This document shows positions 1 to 5,717 of a stretch of 5,717 bases of DNA, piece after piece. Within the stretch, counting starts at the first letter, position 1; each line of letters starts with the position of its first letter. The notes under the pieces are model-generated. The model saw only the letters and a list, made by a program, of their open reading frames with translations, ran no database searches and was not told the DNA's origin. The stretch is from Bacillota bacterium (GTDB lineage: Bacteria > Bacillota > Clostridia > Saccharofermentanales > UBA5734). The position numbers were made by a program, and so were the translations under genes. The DNA lies in NCBI GenBank assembly GCA_023438965.1, contig JAEXPB010000134.1, forward strand, positions 1-5,717, given 5' to 3'.

Positions 1-1832
1 ATACCCTTGTCCAGTATACCCAGCTGGCTGAACAGCGTGGATTTCGCCTGCTGATCCGAAATAAAAAGCCGGAGAATGTCCTTGGTCGAAATCGAGCCGA
101 TATTCTGGGCCAAAAGCAAATGGTCGCTCATTTTGGTCAACGGCGGGACCATTATATTGTAATTCAGATAATCGGATGTTGGTATGACCGGTAAATCCAA
201 TAATTGTCGAGCCTGGTCAACAGCGTATTTATCGGCAACCCGGCTGACCTGTTCCCGGTATGCCGCCCAGGGGTCGGCGATTGTGCCAGGCACCGCCAAT
301 GGCAGATAACCGCAGCCAGACAACCGCCCGTTGGCGGCTGGCCGAATGAAACCGCCTATCAGGGTCAGGTTGTCGCTGGGCCCGCTAAACTGACCGGCGG
401 ATGTTTGCGTCAGGTTACTGTTCAGATACGACGGCCCACCCGCCACGGCGACCTTGAACTGTGCCGCCGGTACATGCAGGCTTGTGTTATAGGCTGCACC
501 CGACGCAAGCAGGACATTCTGACGACCTGGCATAGGATACCAGGGGAAAAAGCCCGGCAGCAGAACCGCCTGGCGGTTGGCAATGAAAAACGGGCTTTTG
601 CCGGCATACTGGATCGTTATCGCCGAACAGGAATCACAGCCGGCCGGATCAATGCTCAGCCAATCACCGGACTGGTTGAATGATAGATTCTGATGATGCT
701 CATTCCGGACTGAGAAAACGCGATAACCGCGGTATAGGGTAAAAACCAGCGGGTCGGACTGCCCGCTCGCCAGGGTCAATCGGGCTGTCATCTGCAGCTG
801 GCGATCGAAACGGACTGATAAGTCATATGTCAATACCCGGATTGCCGATTGATCCGGCCGGACTGCGTCAGTATCCGGTTCAGCCGGGGTCATGGCTGTC
901 ATGGTGGCCGGCTGCCGACGGCTGGCTGTAAGCCGGTCAGCCAGGTAGCCGTTCCAGTGTTTGCCCAGGTCCAGATAACTGGCCGGCTGGTAAAACAGGA
1001 TCAGGCCGGCAATTCCGGCCATAGCCAGCAAGCAGGTACAGAACCGGATCCGGCGGGATGATCGAACCTGGTTGGCAAGCCGGAGCAAGACTGCGCCCAA
1101 GCAGCCAAACCAGGCCAGCATCAACTGCCAGCGGAAACTTTCCTGTGGCAGGCCATAGATTGGATTCGGCGAATAGTCACTATTGGGCAGCAGAATCCGA
1201 AACGGTGCGATCAGGAACTGCAAGGCGGCATTGACCGGGATAGCCAATCCGACCGGTTCGCGCTGCAAATTGAAGGCATCCGAAAAGGGACTGATCAGGA
1301 AGGCCGTTGCCACTAAAACAGCATATGCTGTCAAGCGGTTCTTCAAAAACGAAATGACCATAGCCAGTGCGATGACCGCCAAAGTCGGCAGAACCATGTA
1401 TAAGAGATAGGTCCACAGGAAATTGCCGTAAAACAGCCGATCCGCGCCGCAAACGCCGGCATAAAGCAGGTTGATCACCAGCGGCAGACTCAGAAAGGGC
1501 AGCATCACGCCGATCAGGCACCCCATCTGGGCAATGATCTCGGCAGCATCGCCCTCAGTCAGGGATCCGGTCACGTCGCGCAATCCTGTCAGCGTGCTCT
1601 GGCTGCAGAATTCAAACGCGACAAAGAAAAACAGCAGCACCGGGATCATGCCGGTCCGTTCCGTGACATAGGCCAGTTGCAGCGGTGTTAAACCTGCTGC
1701 CGTCTGCCGCAGTACAAGCACCAGATAAGCAGTGAAGCAAAGCAGGCAGGGAACAGATAAATGCCGGCTCCGGATCAAACGTTTGAAATGGAGACTACAT
1801 CCCCGGGATAAGTTTAATGGGCTGATCATCAT
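1..1832 (-). CDS. ABC-2-type permease-like membrane protein with M1-aminopeptidase-like extracellular domain (partial, C-terminus beyond window)
   Basis: My translation gives 610 codons without a stop, running off the left edge, so the C-terminus is missing. Residues about 26-281 contain six to eight hydrophobic segments (roughly 26-41, 61-75, 104-127, 139-162, 167-183, 197-213, 235-251, 264-281), as in ABC-2-type permeases. A polar linker (about 285-330) follows. From about 331 the sequence looks like the beta-rich N-terminal domain of M1 aminopeptidases: IRVLTYDLSVRFD opens it, FTLYRGYRVFSV follows, then ITIQYAG (405-411) and LLPGFFPWYPMPG (424-436). Any HExxH zinc site would lie beyond the window, so peptidase activity is unknown. 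Two ATGs stand in tandem (1832 and 1829) behind an AGGTGA site; the second has the better spacing. The gene starts 31 nt after the small secreted-protein gene and is probably co-transcribed with it. I infer a role in export or surface handling of a peptide. The membrane call is firm; the family call rests on recognition by eye. Confidence 0.72.
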   Translation of the reverse strand, partial: MMISPLNLSRGCSLHFKRLIRSRHLSVPCLLCFTAYLVLVLRQTAAGLTPLQLAYVTERTGMIPVLLFFFVAFEFCSQSTLTGLRDVTGSLTEGDAAEIIAQMGCLIGVMLPFLSLPLVINLLYAGVCGADRLFYGNFLWTYLLYMVLPTLAVIALAMVISFLKNRLTAYAVLVATAFLISPFSDAFNLQREPVGLAIPVNAALQFLIAPFRILLPNSDYSPNPIYGLPQESFRWQLMLAWFGCLGAVLLRLANQVRSSRRIRFCTCLLAMAGIAGLILFYQPASYLDLGKHWNGYLADRLTASRRQPATMTAMTPAEPDTDAVRPDQSAIRVLTYDLSVRFDRQLQMTARLTLASGQSDPLVFTLYRGYRVFSVRNEHHQNLSFNQSGDWLSIDPAGCDSCSAITIQYAGKSPFFIANRQAVLLPGFFPWYPMPGRQNVLLASGAAYNTSLHVPAAQFKVAVAGGPSYLNSNLTQTSAGQFSGPSDNLTLIGGFIRPAANGRLSGCGYLPLAVPGTIADPWAAYREQVSRVADKYAVDQARQLLDLPVIPTSDYLNYNIMVPPLTKMSDHLLLAQNIGSISTKDILRLFISDQQAKSTLFSQLGILDKG

Positions 1833-1863
1833 CTGTTCACCTGCAATCGCTATCTGTTATTCA

Positions 1864-2247
1864 TCAATTCAATGCGCAGCCGGCATAACCATAGCAGCCG
1901 GTCCCACCCGCACCCAGCGGATTGAGTACGGCGTAGAAATTGGAATTGTAGTCCTGGTTTTCCGTAAATTCGACCATGTCGCCGGGAGCCATCAAATGCT
2001 CCTGTTCCAGTGTGAACGGCCACCCAACCCACTGCGCATGCGCTTCGATCCACAGATCGTTGCTGCTGAGCATGCTATTGTAGGCTTCGTAATCCGCTGA
2101 ATAGGCCGAGCCGATTGTACCGGATTTTGCGTAATCGGCGGACGGCCCGATCGAAATGGTCGTCGAGTCGCCATACGCCAGCACAGAACCGCCCAGCAGC
2201 ATAAATGAAGTCAGAGTTAACGCCATCAGCTTAATCGCATTATTCAT
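1864..2247 (-). CDS. Small acidic secreted protein of unknown function, two C-terminal cysteines
   Basis: I do not recognise this 127-residue protein. The start at 2247 is chosen because GGGGAGGA sits 8 nt upstream; an in-frame ATG at 2268 would place that ribosome binding site inside the coding region. Residues 1-24 form a Sec-type signal peptide: one lysine (K6), a hydrophobic core (7-18), and likely cleavage after VLA at 24. The mature part of about 103 residues has 12 Asp/Glu, one Lys and no Arg, so it is strongly acidic. It has two SADY motifs (36-39 and 50-53), an aromatic patch (W66, W73, W76, F78) and a Gly-rich end with C118 and C124, which could form a disulfide in a six-residue loop. 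Its own strong promoter and the membrane protein 31 nt downstream suggest it is the abundant partner or cargo of that protein. A bacteriocin-like peptide is possible, but the acidity argues against a typical cationic one. Confidence 0.75.
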   Translation of the reverse strand: MNNAIKLMALTLTSFMLLGGSVLAYGDSTTISIGPSADYAKSGTIGSAYSADYEAYNSMLSSNDLWIEAHAQWVGWPFTLEQEHLMAPGDMVEFTENQDYNSNFYAVLNPLGAGGTGCYGYAGCALN

Positions 2248-2329
2248 GGTGTTATCCTCCCCATGCATAGATATTCGTCTTTATACACTCTCTTATTATT
2301 GTATTATGCATATAGACATGTATATACAG

Positions 2330-2344
2330 TCAGCTTGTATTCAT
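2330..2344 (-). other. Possible four-codon leader mini-ORF with strong ribosome binding site
   Basis: Within the presumed leader of the secreted-protein gene, GGGAGG (2350-2355) lies 5 nt before an ATG, which opens a frame of only four codons (MNTS) ending in TGA. It begins about 100 nt upstream of the real gene and directly downstream of the 2361-2388 hairpin. The site is seen in the sequence; translation or a regulatory role is speculative, and a chance match is possible. Confidence 0.2.
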
Positions 2345-2360
2345 GACAGCCTCCCTTCAC

Positions 2361-2388
2361 CAGAAACGCCTTTGTTTAAGCGTTTCTG
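2361..2388. repeat. Inverted repeat with 9-bp perfect arms (leader hairpin or operator)
   Basis: CAGAAACGC (2361-2369) and GCGTTTCTG (2380-2388) are exact reverse complements around a 10-nt AT-rich centre. If transcription starts at the promoter at 2461-2489, this forms a hairpin in the leader of the secreted-protein gene, just ahead of a strong ribosome binding site. It could instead be an operator for a dimeric repressor. On the minus strand no T-run follows, so it is not a leftward terminator. A short T-run at 2394-2398 follows it on the plus strand, but no plus-strand gene needs terminating. Confidence 0.55.
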
Positions 2389-2460
2389 TATACTTTTTGC
2401 TACATTGCCAACTGATTTTAAGATGAATTAATAAATAGGATACAGATATATTATTGTTAT

Positions 2461-2489
2461 ATTATATCCTCTGCGGCAATTTGTGTAAA
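2461..2489 (-). promoter_or_regulatory. Near-consensus SigA-type promoter for the secreted protein and membrane protein genes
   Basis: On the minus strand, TTTACA (2489-2484) and TATAAT (2466-2461) are separated by exactly 17 nt: five of six and six of six matches to the housekeeping hexamers. Transcription should start near 2454, giving a leader of about 200 nt before the start at 2247. It lies just past the sugar-operon terminator, so the left-hand genes form their own transcription unit. A weaker TATAAA (2285-2280) nearer the gene has no recognisable -35. Confidence 0.72.
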
Positions 2490-2526
2490 CATCACATTAT
2501 TATTTTATCAGGCAGCCAGATCCAGG

Positions 2527-2558
2527 AAAAGAAAAGGCCGCGCATAGTGAGCGAGGCC
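2527..2558 (-). terminator. Intrinsic terminator of the amino-sugar operon
   Basis: Read on the minus strand, GGCC-T-CGC pairs with GCG-C-GGCC around a 7-nt loop. This gives a stem of 4 bp, one mismatch and 3 bp, directly followed by TTTTCTTTT. It lies 63 nt after the kinase stop codon and upstream of the next promoter, as expected for the end of the operon. Confidence 0.75.
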
Positions 2559-2621
2559 AGTAATATGATTATTTTATTCTTGTTCTTGTAAACAGGTCAT
2601 GATTGGCGATTAATCCGGGGT

Positions 2622-3536
2622 TCAGCCGTCGGCAGCGGCCTCAGCCCCCAGCAAAGCGGCACCGATGATGCCGGCATCGTTTTTCAGATTGGATAGACGC
2701 AAGTCGCAGTTTTCGGTGAGCAGTCCCTGCAAGGGATCCAGCAAAGCGGAACCTTCATGCGTAATCCCGCCTGCCAGGACGATGGTATCCGGCCGCAGGA
2801 GCATGATCAGACTGTTTATTCCGGTTGCCAGGTAACGTAAATACTGGTCGATCACCCGGGCCGCCGCCGGGCAGCCGGCTTTGGCAGCGGTGAATGCGGT
2901 TTTGCCGCTGACCGCCTGGTCCAGCGCCGAGCGGGCCAGCAGGCTGTCCGGGAACCGCCGGATGACGGTCTGGGTCTGGCTGATCAGGGCGCTGACCGAC
3001 GCATACGCCTCCAGGCAGCCGATTCGGCCGCATTTGCACGGCAAGCCCCGGTAGTCGATGCAGATATGGCCGATTTCGCCGGCGCCTTCATCCCGCCCCA
3101 GGTACAAGCGGCGGTTAAAGATCATACCGCCGCCAACGCCGGTGCCCAGCGTAATCAGAACCAGATTGTCGCCGGCCGGATGTCCGCCGGCGCAAAATTC
3201 ACCCCAGGCTGCGCAATTCGCGTCATTGCCAACGAATACCGGGCGGGCGGTTGCCCGGCTGACCCAGTCGGCGATCGGCGTGTTGCGGAAGGGCAGATTG
3301 GCCGCCTTTTTGATCACGCCGCGGGAAGACAGGACATGCCCGGGCGAGCCCAGGCCGATACTGCCGACCGGATAACGGCCGATCAGGTCCCGGCAGGCCG
3401 CAATGATGTCGTCGACGATAGCCCGGTCAGTCCGGCCGGCCAGCGTTGGCTGGCTGTCATGCCAGACCAGCCGGCGGTTTTCATCCAGGACACCATATTT
3501 GATATCGGTTCCGCCGATGTCCACACCCAGGTACAT
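2622..3536 (-). CDS. ROK-family sugar kinase (probable N-acetylhexosamine kinase or glucokinase)
   Basis: This is a 304-residue cytoplasmic kinase of normal ROK length. The N-terminal phosphate-binding motif is VDIGGTDIKYG (5-15). GNDAN (103-107) carries the catalytic aspartate D105, TLGTGVGGG (129-137) is the second nucleotide-binding loop, and GEIGH (153-157) gives H157. H157 joins the cysteines of CKCGRIGC (167-174) in the structural zinc site of ROK kinases, and EAYAS follows. AGGI (255-258) belongs to the C-terminal nucleotide-binding part. The open frame extends 35 codons upstream, but that part overlaps nagA. The start at 3536 is chosen because the family begins with MYLGVDIGG and AAAGGA lies 7 nt upstream. 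It is the last gene of the operon, 35 nt after nagA. By context it probably phosphorylates N-acetylglucosamine or N-acetylmannosamine with ATP; glucokinase is the alternative. The family call is very secure, the substrate is not. Confidence 0.93.
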   Translation of the reverse strand: MYLGVDIGGTDIKYGVLDENRRLVWHDSQPTLAGRTDRAIVDDIIAACRDLIGRYPVGSIGLGSPGHVLSSRGVIKKAANLPFRNTPIADWVSRATARPVFVGNDANCAAWGEFCAGGHPAGDNLVLITLGTGVGGGMIFNRRLYLGRDEGAGEIGHICIDYRGLPCKCGRIGCLEAYASVSALISQTQTVIRRFPDSLLARSALDQAVSGKTAFTAAKAGCPAAARVIDQYLRYLATGINSLIMLLRPDTIVLAGGITHEGSALLDPLQGLLTENCDLRLSNLKNDAGIIGAALLGAEAAADG

Positions 3537-3571
3537 GGCACAATCCTTTCTCTTGCCTTGGCGGCGCCATA

Positions 3572-4705
3572 TCAGGCGCGGCCGTTCACCAGGGTCCGCC
3601 GGACCTGGAGTTTCTGGTCCAGAACAAGGATATCCGCCCATTTGCCGGTTTTCAGGCTGCCGGTCTCACCGGCCAGTCCCAGCGTGCAGGCAGGGTTATA
3701 GGCGGCCATCCGGATCACGTCGGCCAGAGGAATGCCGATGCCGACCAGATTGCGGACCCCGTCAAGCAGCGTTTTCGCGCTGCCGGCGATCGTCCCGTCC
3801 GCCAGCCGGACCACGCCATCCCGAACATAGCGCCGGATGCCGTCAACTTCGAATTCGGCGATCGTCATGCCGGCGGCGTGGCCGGAATCACTGACCAGAT
3901 TGATTCGTTCGGCACCTTTGAGCCGATAGATCAATTCCACAGTCCGCGGATGCAGATGGACAAAATCACCGATCATCTCGCAGGTCACCCGCGGATCAAG
4001 CAGGACCGCACCCAGGACACCCGGTTCCCGGTGGTTGAACGGCCGCATGGCGTTGAAAGTGTGCGTGGCCTGCGTCGCCCCCCAGTGGATGGCGTCTTCG
4101 GCTTGAGCCAGCGTGGCGTTTGTATGGCCCAAGGATACCTTGATTCCCTGCCGGACTGCCTGCTCGATCAACGGCCGGGCCTGGTCGATTTCCGGCGCCA
4201 CTGTGATCAGTTTCAGCAGACCTTTGCCATGGGCGATCAACTGGTCCATTTTTTCCGGGGTCGGCGGAATCAGGTTGAGCGGATTCATGGCCCCTTTGGC
4301 CTGGGGATTGAGAAACGGCCCTTCGGCATGGATGCCGCCGATTTTCGCGCCCGGCGTGCCCTGGCGCGCTGCCCCGGCGATACGGTCGAACTGCCGCAGG
4401 ATAGCGGAGAAGTCTGAAGAAGCGGTGGCCGCGGCGATGCAGGTGACGCCTTGTGTCGCCTCGAAGGCCGTGATCCGGCCGACATCGGCGTCCTCGTCAT
4501 TGAAGCGGGTGCCGCAGGCGCCATGAATATGCGTGTCGATCAATCCCGGTAATACATAACAATCCTGGCAATCCACCACTTCGTCAACCGGTGCGGGGGT
4601 AATTGCCGGTGCGATGGATTGAATCCGCCCGTCAGCAATACCCAGGTCGGCGGCAATGAATTGAAAATGTTCGTTCAAAACCCGCCCCTGACGTAAAATC
4701 AGCAT
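3572..4705 (-). CDS. nagA: N-acetylglucosamine-6-phosphate deacetylase
   Basis: This 377-residue enzyme of the amidohydrolase superfamily has the usual NagA length. It converts GlcNAc-6-phosphate to glucosamine-6-phosphate and acetate, a required step in amino-sugar and cell-wall recycling. Motifs in order: PGLIDTHIHG with metal ligands H59 and H61, HAEGPF with E128, GHTNA with H194, THTFNAM with H215, HREPG (226-230), then the catalytic D273 in VSDS and GTIAGS (304-309). The intact HxH pair indicates the two-metal form known from Bacillus; the E. coli enzyme lacks these histidines and uses one metal. The catalytic segment reads SDS where many homologues have TDA, a mild variation that keeps the aspartate. 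AAAGGA lies 9 nt upstream of the start. The gene sits 27 nt after the isomerase gene and 35 nt before the kinase. No nagB deaminase is visible in this window. Confidence 0.96.
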   Translation of the reverse strand: MLILRQGRVLNEHFQFIAADLGIADGRIQSIAPAITPAPVDEVVDCQDCYVLPGLIDTHIHGACGTRFNDEDADVGRITAFEATQGVTCIAAATASSDFSAILRQFDRIAGAARQGTPGAKIGGIHAEGPFLNPQAKGAMNPLNLIPPTPEKMDQLIAHGKGLLKLITVAPEIDQARPLIEQAVRQGIKVSLGHTNATLAQAEDAIHWGATQATHTFNAMRPFNHREPGVLGAVLLDPRVTCEMIGDFVHLHPRTVELIYRLKGAERINLVSDSGHAAGMTIAEFEVDGIRRYVRDGVVRLADGTIAGSAKTLLDGVRNLVGIGIPLADVIRMAAYNPACTLGLAGETGSLKTGKWADILVLDQKLQVRRTLVNGRA

Positions 4706-4732
4706 CTTGTCCCATCCTTTCCGGCTGTCGAT

Positions 4733-5623
4733 TCAAGATTCCGCTTCGACTTCCGCCAGATATCGTTTCAGGTTGGCCAGCCCGGTGGCAATGCCGTGCA
4801 TGCAGTCTTCGACGCCCTCAAACTCCAGCGAGAGATAGCCGTCGTACCTGGCCCGCTTCAGGATCCGGATGCATTGCTTCACCGGGACCGAGCCCTGGCC
4901 GATGATCGTGCAGCGGTACCAGTTGCCGCCCCTGGTCATCCCGGTGCCTTTCCCCGGGTTGGACGAAGAGCCGGGATAGGCGATCATATCCTTGGCATGA
5001 GCATGAATGGCATAGGGGGCGACACGCGCGACAGCGGTGACCGGATTTTCGTCCACGCAGATGAAGTTGCCCATGTCCACCAGCAAACCGAAATTTTCGT
5101 GGTTGACGGCATTAAACAGCCGCTCCATCCGGTCGCTGTCCTGGGCTATAAAACCGTGGTTCTCCACGCAGGTCCGGATGCCCAGACTCTGTGCATAGGT
5201 CGTGACTTCCCGGATATTGGCGGCAATGACCGGCAGCATCAGGTCGAAGCTGCGGGCGCTGCCGGACAAGCCCAGCGCGTAGCAAGCATCATGGCGCAAG
5301 ACCGCGGCACCCAGTATGGACGCCACATCGAGCTGGCCTTTCAGCCGTTGAATTTCGGCGGCCGAGGCGGCCGGCGTTTCCTGATACAGGCAGGCCCCGA
5401 TGGTATAAGCGTTGATGGTCATGCCCAGTCGGTCGGCTTCCTGACGAATCCGGCGCGCATAATCCTTCTGCTGCTCCAGGGTCGGCTTCTCGCAGGGCGA
5501 CATGTCAATGAATTCAATGGCGGTGAAGCCCAGTTCATGCGCCTTGGCCACTTTATCCAGCTGGGTCATCCGTCCGGTCCGGATATAGGGCATGAAGGAA
5601 TAGGAACTGACAGAAATTTTCAT
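4733..5623 (-). CDS. Sugar phosphate isomerase/epimerase (AP endonuclease 2-like TIM barrel)
   Basis: This 296-residue enzyme belongs to the xylose-isomerase-like TIM-barrel family that includes IolE-type and ketose-epimerase-type enzymes. The first barrel strand is KISVSSYSF (2-10). The expected metal ligands are E154 in VENHG, D183 in LVDMGNF, H209 in HAHAKD and E267 in LSLEFEG, and all are present. K211-D212 after the histidine is typical of the family, and residues 216-236 form a Gly/Ser-rich active-site loop. The open frame extends to 5695, but those 24 codons run through an inverted repeat and lack family character. The start at 5623 matches where the fold begins. Its AAAGGA site is about 12 nt away, longer than ideal; another ATG at 5632 is too close to that site. 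It is the first gene of the operon with nagA and the kinase, so its substrate is probably a hexosamine-related sugar or sugar phosphate. The exact reaction is unknown. Confidence 0.88.
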   Translation of the reverse strand: MKISVSSYSFMPYIRTGRMTQLDKVAKAHELGFTAIEFIDMSPCEKPTLEQQKDYARRIRQEADRLGMTINAYTIGACLYQETPAASAAEIQRLKGQLDVASILGAAVLRHDACYALGLSGSARSFDLMLPVIAANIREVTTYAQSLGIRTCVENHGFIAQDSDRMERLFNAVNHENFGLLVDMGNFICVDENPVTAVARVAPYAIHAHAKDMIAYPGSSSNPGKGTGMTRGGNWYRCTIIGQGSVPVKQCIRILKRARYDGYLSLEFEGVEDCMHGIATGLANLKRYLAEVEAES

Positions 5624-5646
5624 AAATATAATCATTCCTTTCGCTT

Positions 5647-5686
5647 CGCTCAGGCACAAAACGTCATTAAAATTTTGTGCTGAGCG
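5647..5686. repeat. Large imperfect inverted repeat in the operon upstream region (operator or leader hairpin)
   Basis: The arms at 5647-5661 and 5673-5686 are reverse complements over 14 pairs (CGCTCAG then CACAAAA) with one extra G bulged in the right-to-left arm, around an 11-nt AT-rich centre. It lies 24 nt upstream of the isomerase start. No T-run follows on either strand, so it is unlikely to be a terminator. A possible weak promoter on the minus strand (ATGATA, 18 nt, TTTAAT near 5694-5665) would overlap it, which suits an operator. That promoter is tentative. Confidence 0.5.
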
Positions 5687-5717
5687 TGTTATCATTTGAG
5701 TGGTCCCACAGGTACAC

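Larger units (their letters stand above)
2248..2621. other. AT-rich intergenic region between the sugar operon and the secreted-protein unit
   Basis: This 374-nt stretch holds no convincing protein gene of ordinary length. It contains the terminator of the sugar operon, a strong leftward promoter, and a leader of about 200 nt with a hairpin and a mini-ORF; these are listed separately. The leader also carries the perfect palindrome TGTATATACA (2319-2328). An ATGCATA word occurs at 2263-2269 and again at 2306-2312, each followed by a similar AGA-type sequence. The plus-strand frame crossing the region has no family-like features and overlaps the start of the secreted-protein gene, so I treat it as a shadow. 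Confidence 0.8.

Noticed and set aside
204..1671. Plus-strand open frames across the left third (for example 204-683, 849-1061, 1471-1671) and the minus frame 1180-1521
   Set aside because: They lie opposite or out of frame with the long uninterrupted minus-strand membrane protein frame and show no family-like sequence; high GC content makes such shadow frames common.
2370..2390. Catabolite-responsive (cre, CcpA) element overlapping the 2361-2388 inverted repeat
   Set aside because: The best alignment around AAGCGTTT has at least three mismatches to the 14-base consensus, including the outer positions.
2156..2431. Plus-strand frame covering the secreted-protein start and the AT-rich intergenic region
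   Set aside because: It overlaps the signal-peptide coding region antisense, lacks a convincing ribosome binding site, and runs through promoter-like AT-rich DNA.
2482..2496. TGTG-N8-CACA-like symmetry around the -35 of the strong promoter as a Rex, CRP or FNR site
   Set aside because: Only four base pairs are symmetric, and the flanking positions do not fit those consensus sites.
3066..4526. Long plus-strand frames opposite the kinase and nagA genes
   Set aside because: They are antisense to two well-conserved enzymes with complete motif sets, and their translations are Arg/Pro/Ala-rich in the way expected of GC-rich shadow frames.
1..5717. Insertion sequence, CRISPR array, tRNA or rRNA genes
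   Set aside because: No transposase-like frame, no regularly spaced direct repeats, and no sequence resembling a tRNA T-arm or conserved rRNA segment was seen on either strand.

Overview
The window is a piece of a Gram-positive-type bacterial chromosome, most likely a GC-rich member of the Bacillota (inference). The reasons are purine-rich Shine-Dalgarno sites of the AAAGGA or GGGGAGG type, a SigA-like promoter, a short intrinsic terminator, and enzyme variants typical of that group. I cannot name a genus. Coding DNA looks to be in the high 50s percent GC by eye, and the main intergenic region is clearly AT-rich. All five genes I can support lie on the minus strand, so the window reads biologically from right to left. 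The plus-strand open frames look like shadows of these genes.

Right half (about 5700 to 2527): a compact amino-sugar operon. An upstream region with a large imperfect inverted repeat (5647-5686) is followed by a TIM-barrel sugar phosphate isomerase/epimerase, N-acetylglucosamine-6-phosphate deacetylase (nagA) and a ROK-family sugar kinase. The gaps are 27 and 35 nt, and each gene has its own ribosome binding site. An intrinsic terminator at 2527-2558 closes the unit. The kinase plausibly makes an N-acetylhexosamine 6-phosphate and NagA removes its acetyl group. The isomerase probably feeds an unusual sugar or isomer into the route, but its substrate cannot be read from the sequence.

Middle (2248-2621): an AT-rich intergenic region of 374 nt. 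It holds the operon terminator, a near-consensus promoter reading leftward (2461-2489), and a leader of about 200 nt with a 9-bp-arm hairpin and a four-codon mini-ORF preceded by a strong ribosome binding site.

Left third (2247 to 1): a small, very acidic secreted protein with two cysteines near its C-terminus. It is followed after 31 nt by a large protein cut off by the window edge. The visible 610 residues consist of an ABC-2-like multi-pass membrane part and then an extracellular part that resembles the N-terminal beta domain of M1 aminopeptidases. The pair looks like an export or surface-processing module whose remaining parts (the rest of the M1-like region, perhaps an ATPase) lie beyond position 1. 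This is the least described and most interesting part of the window.
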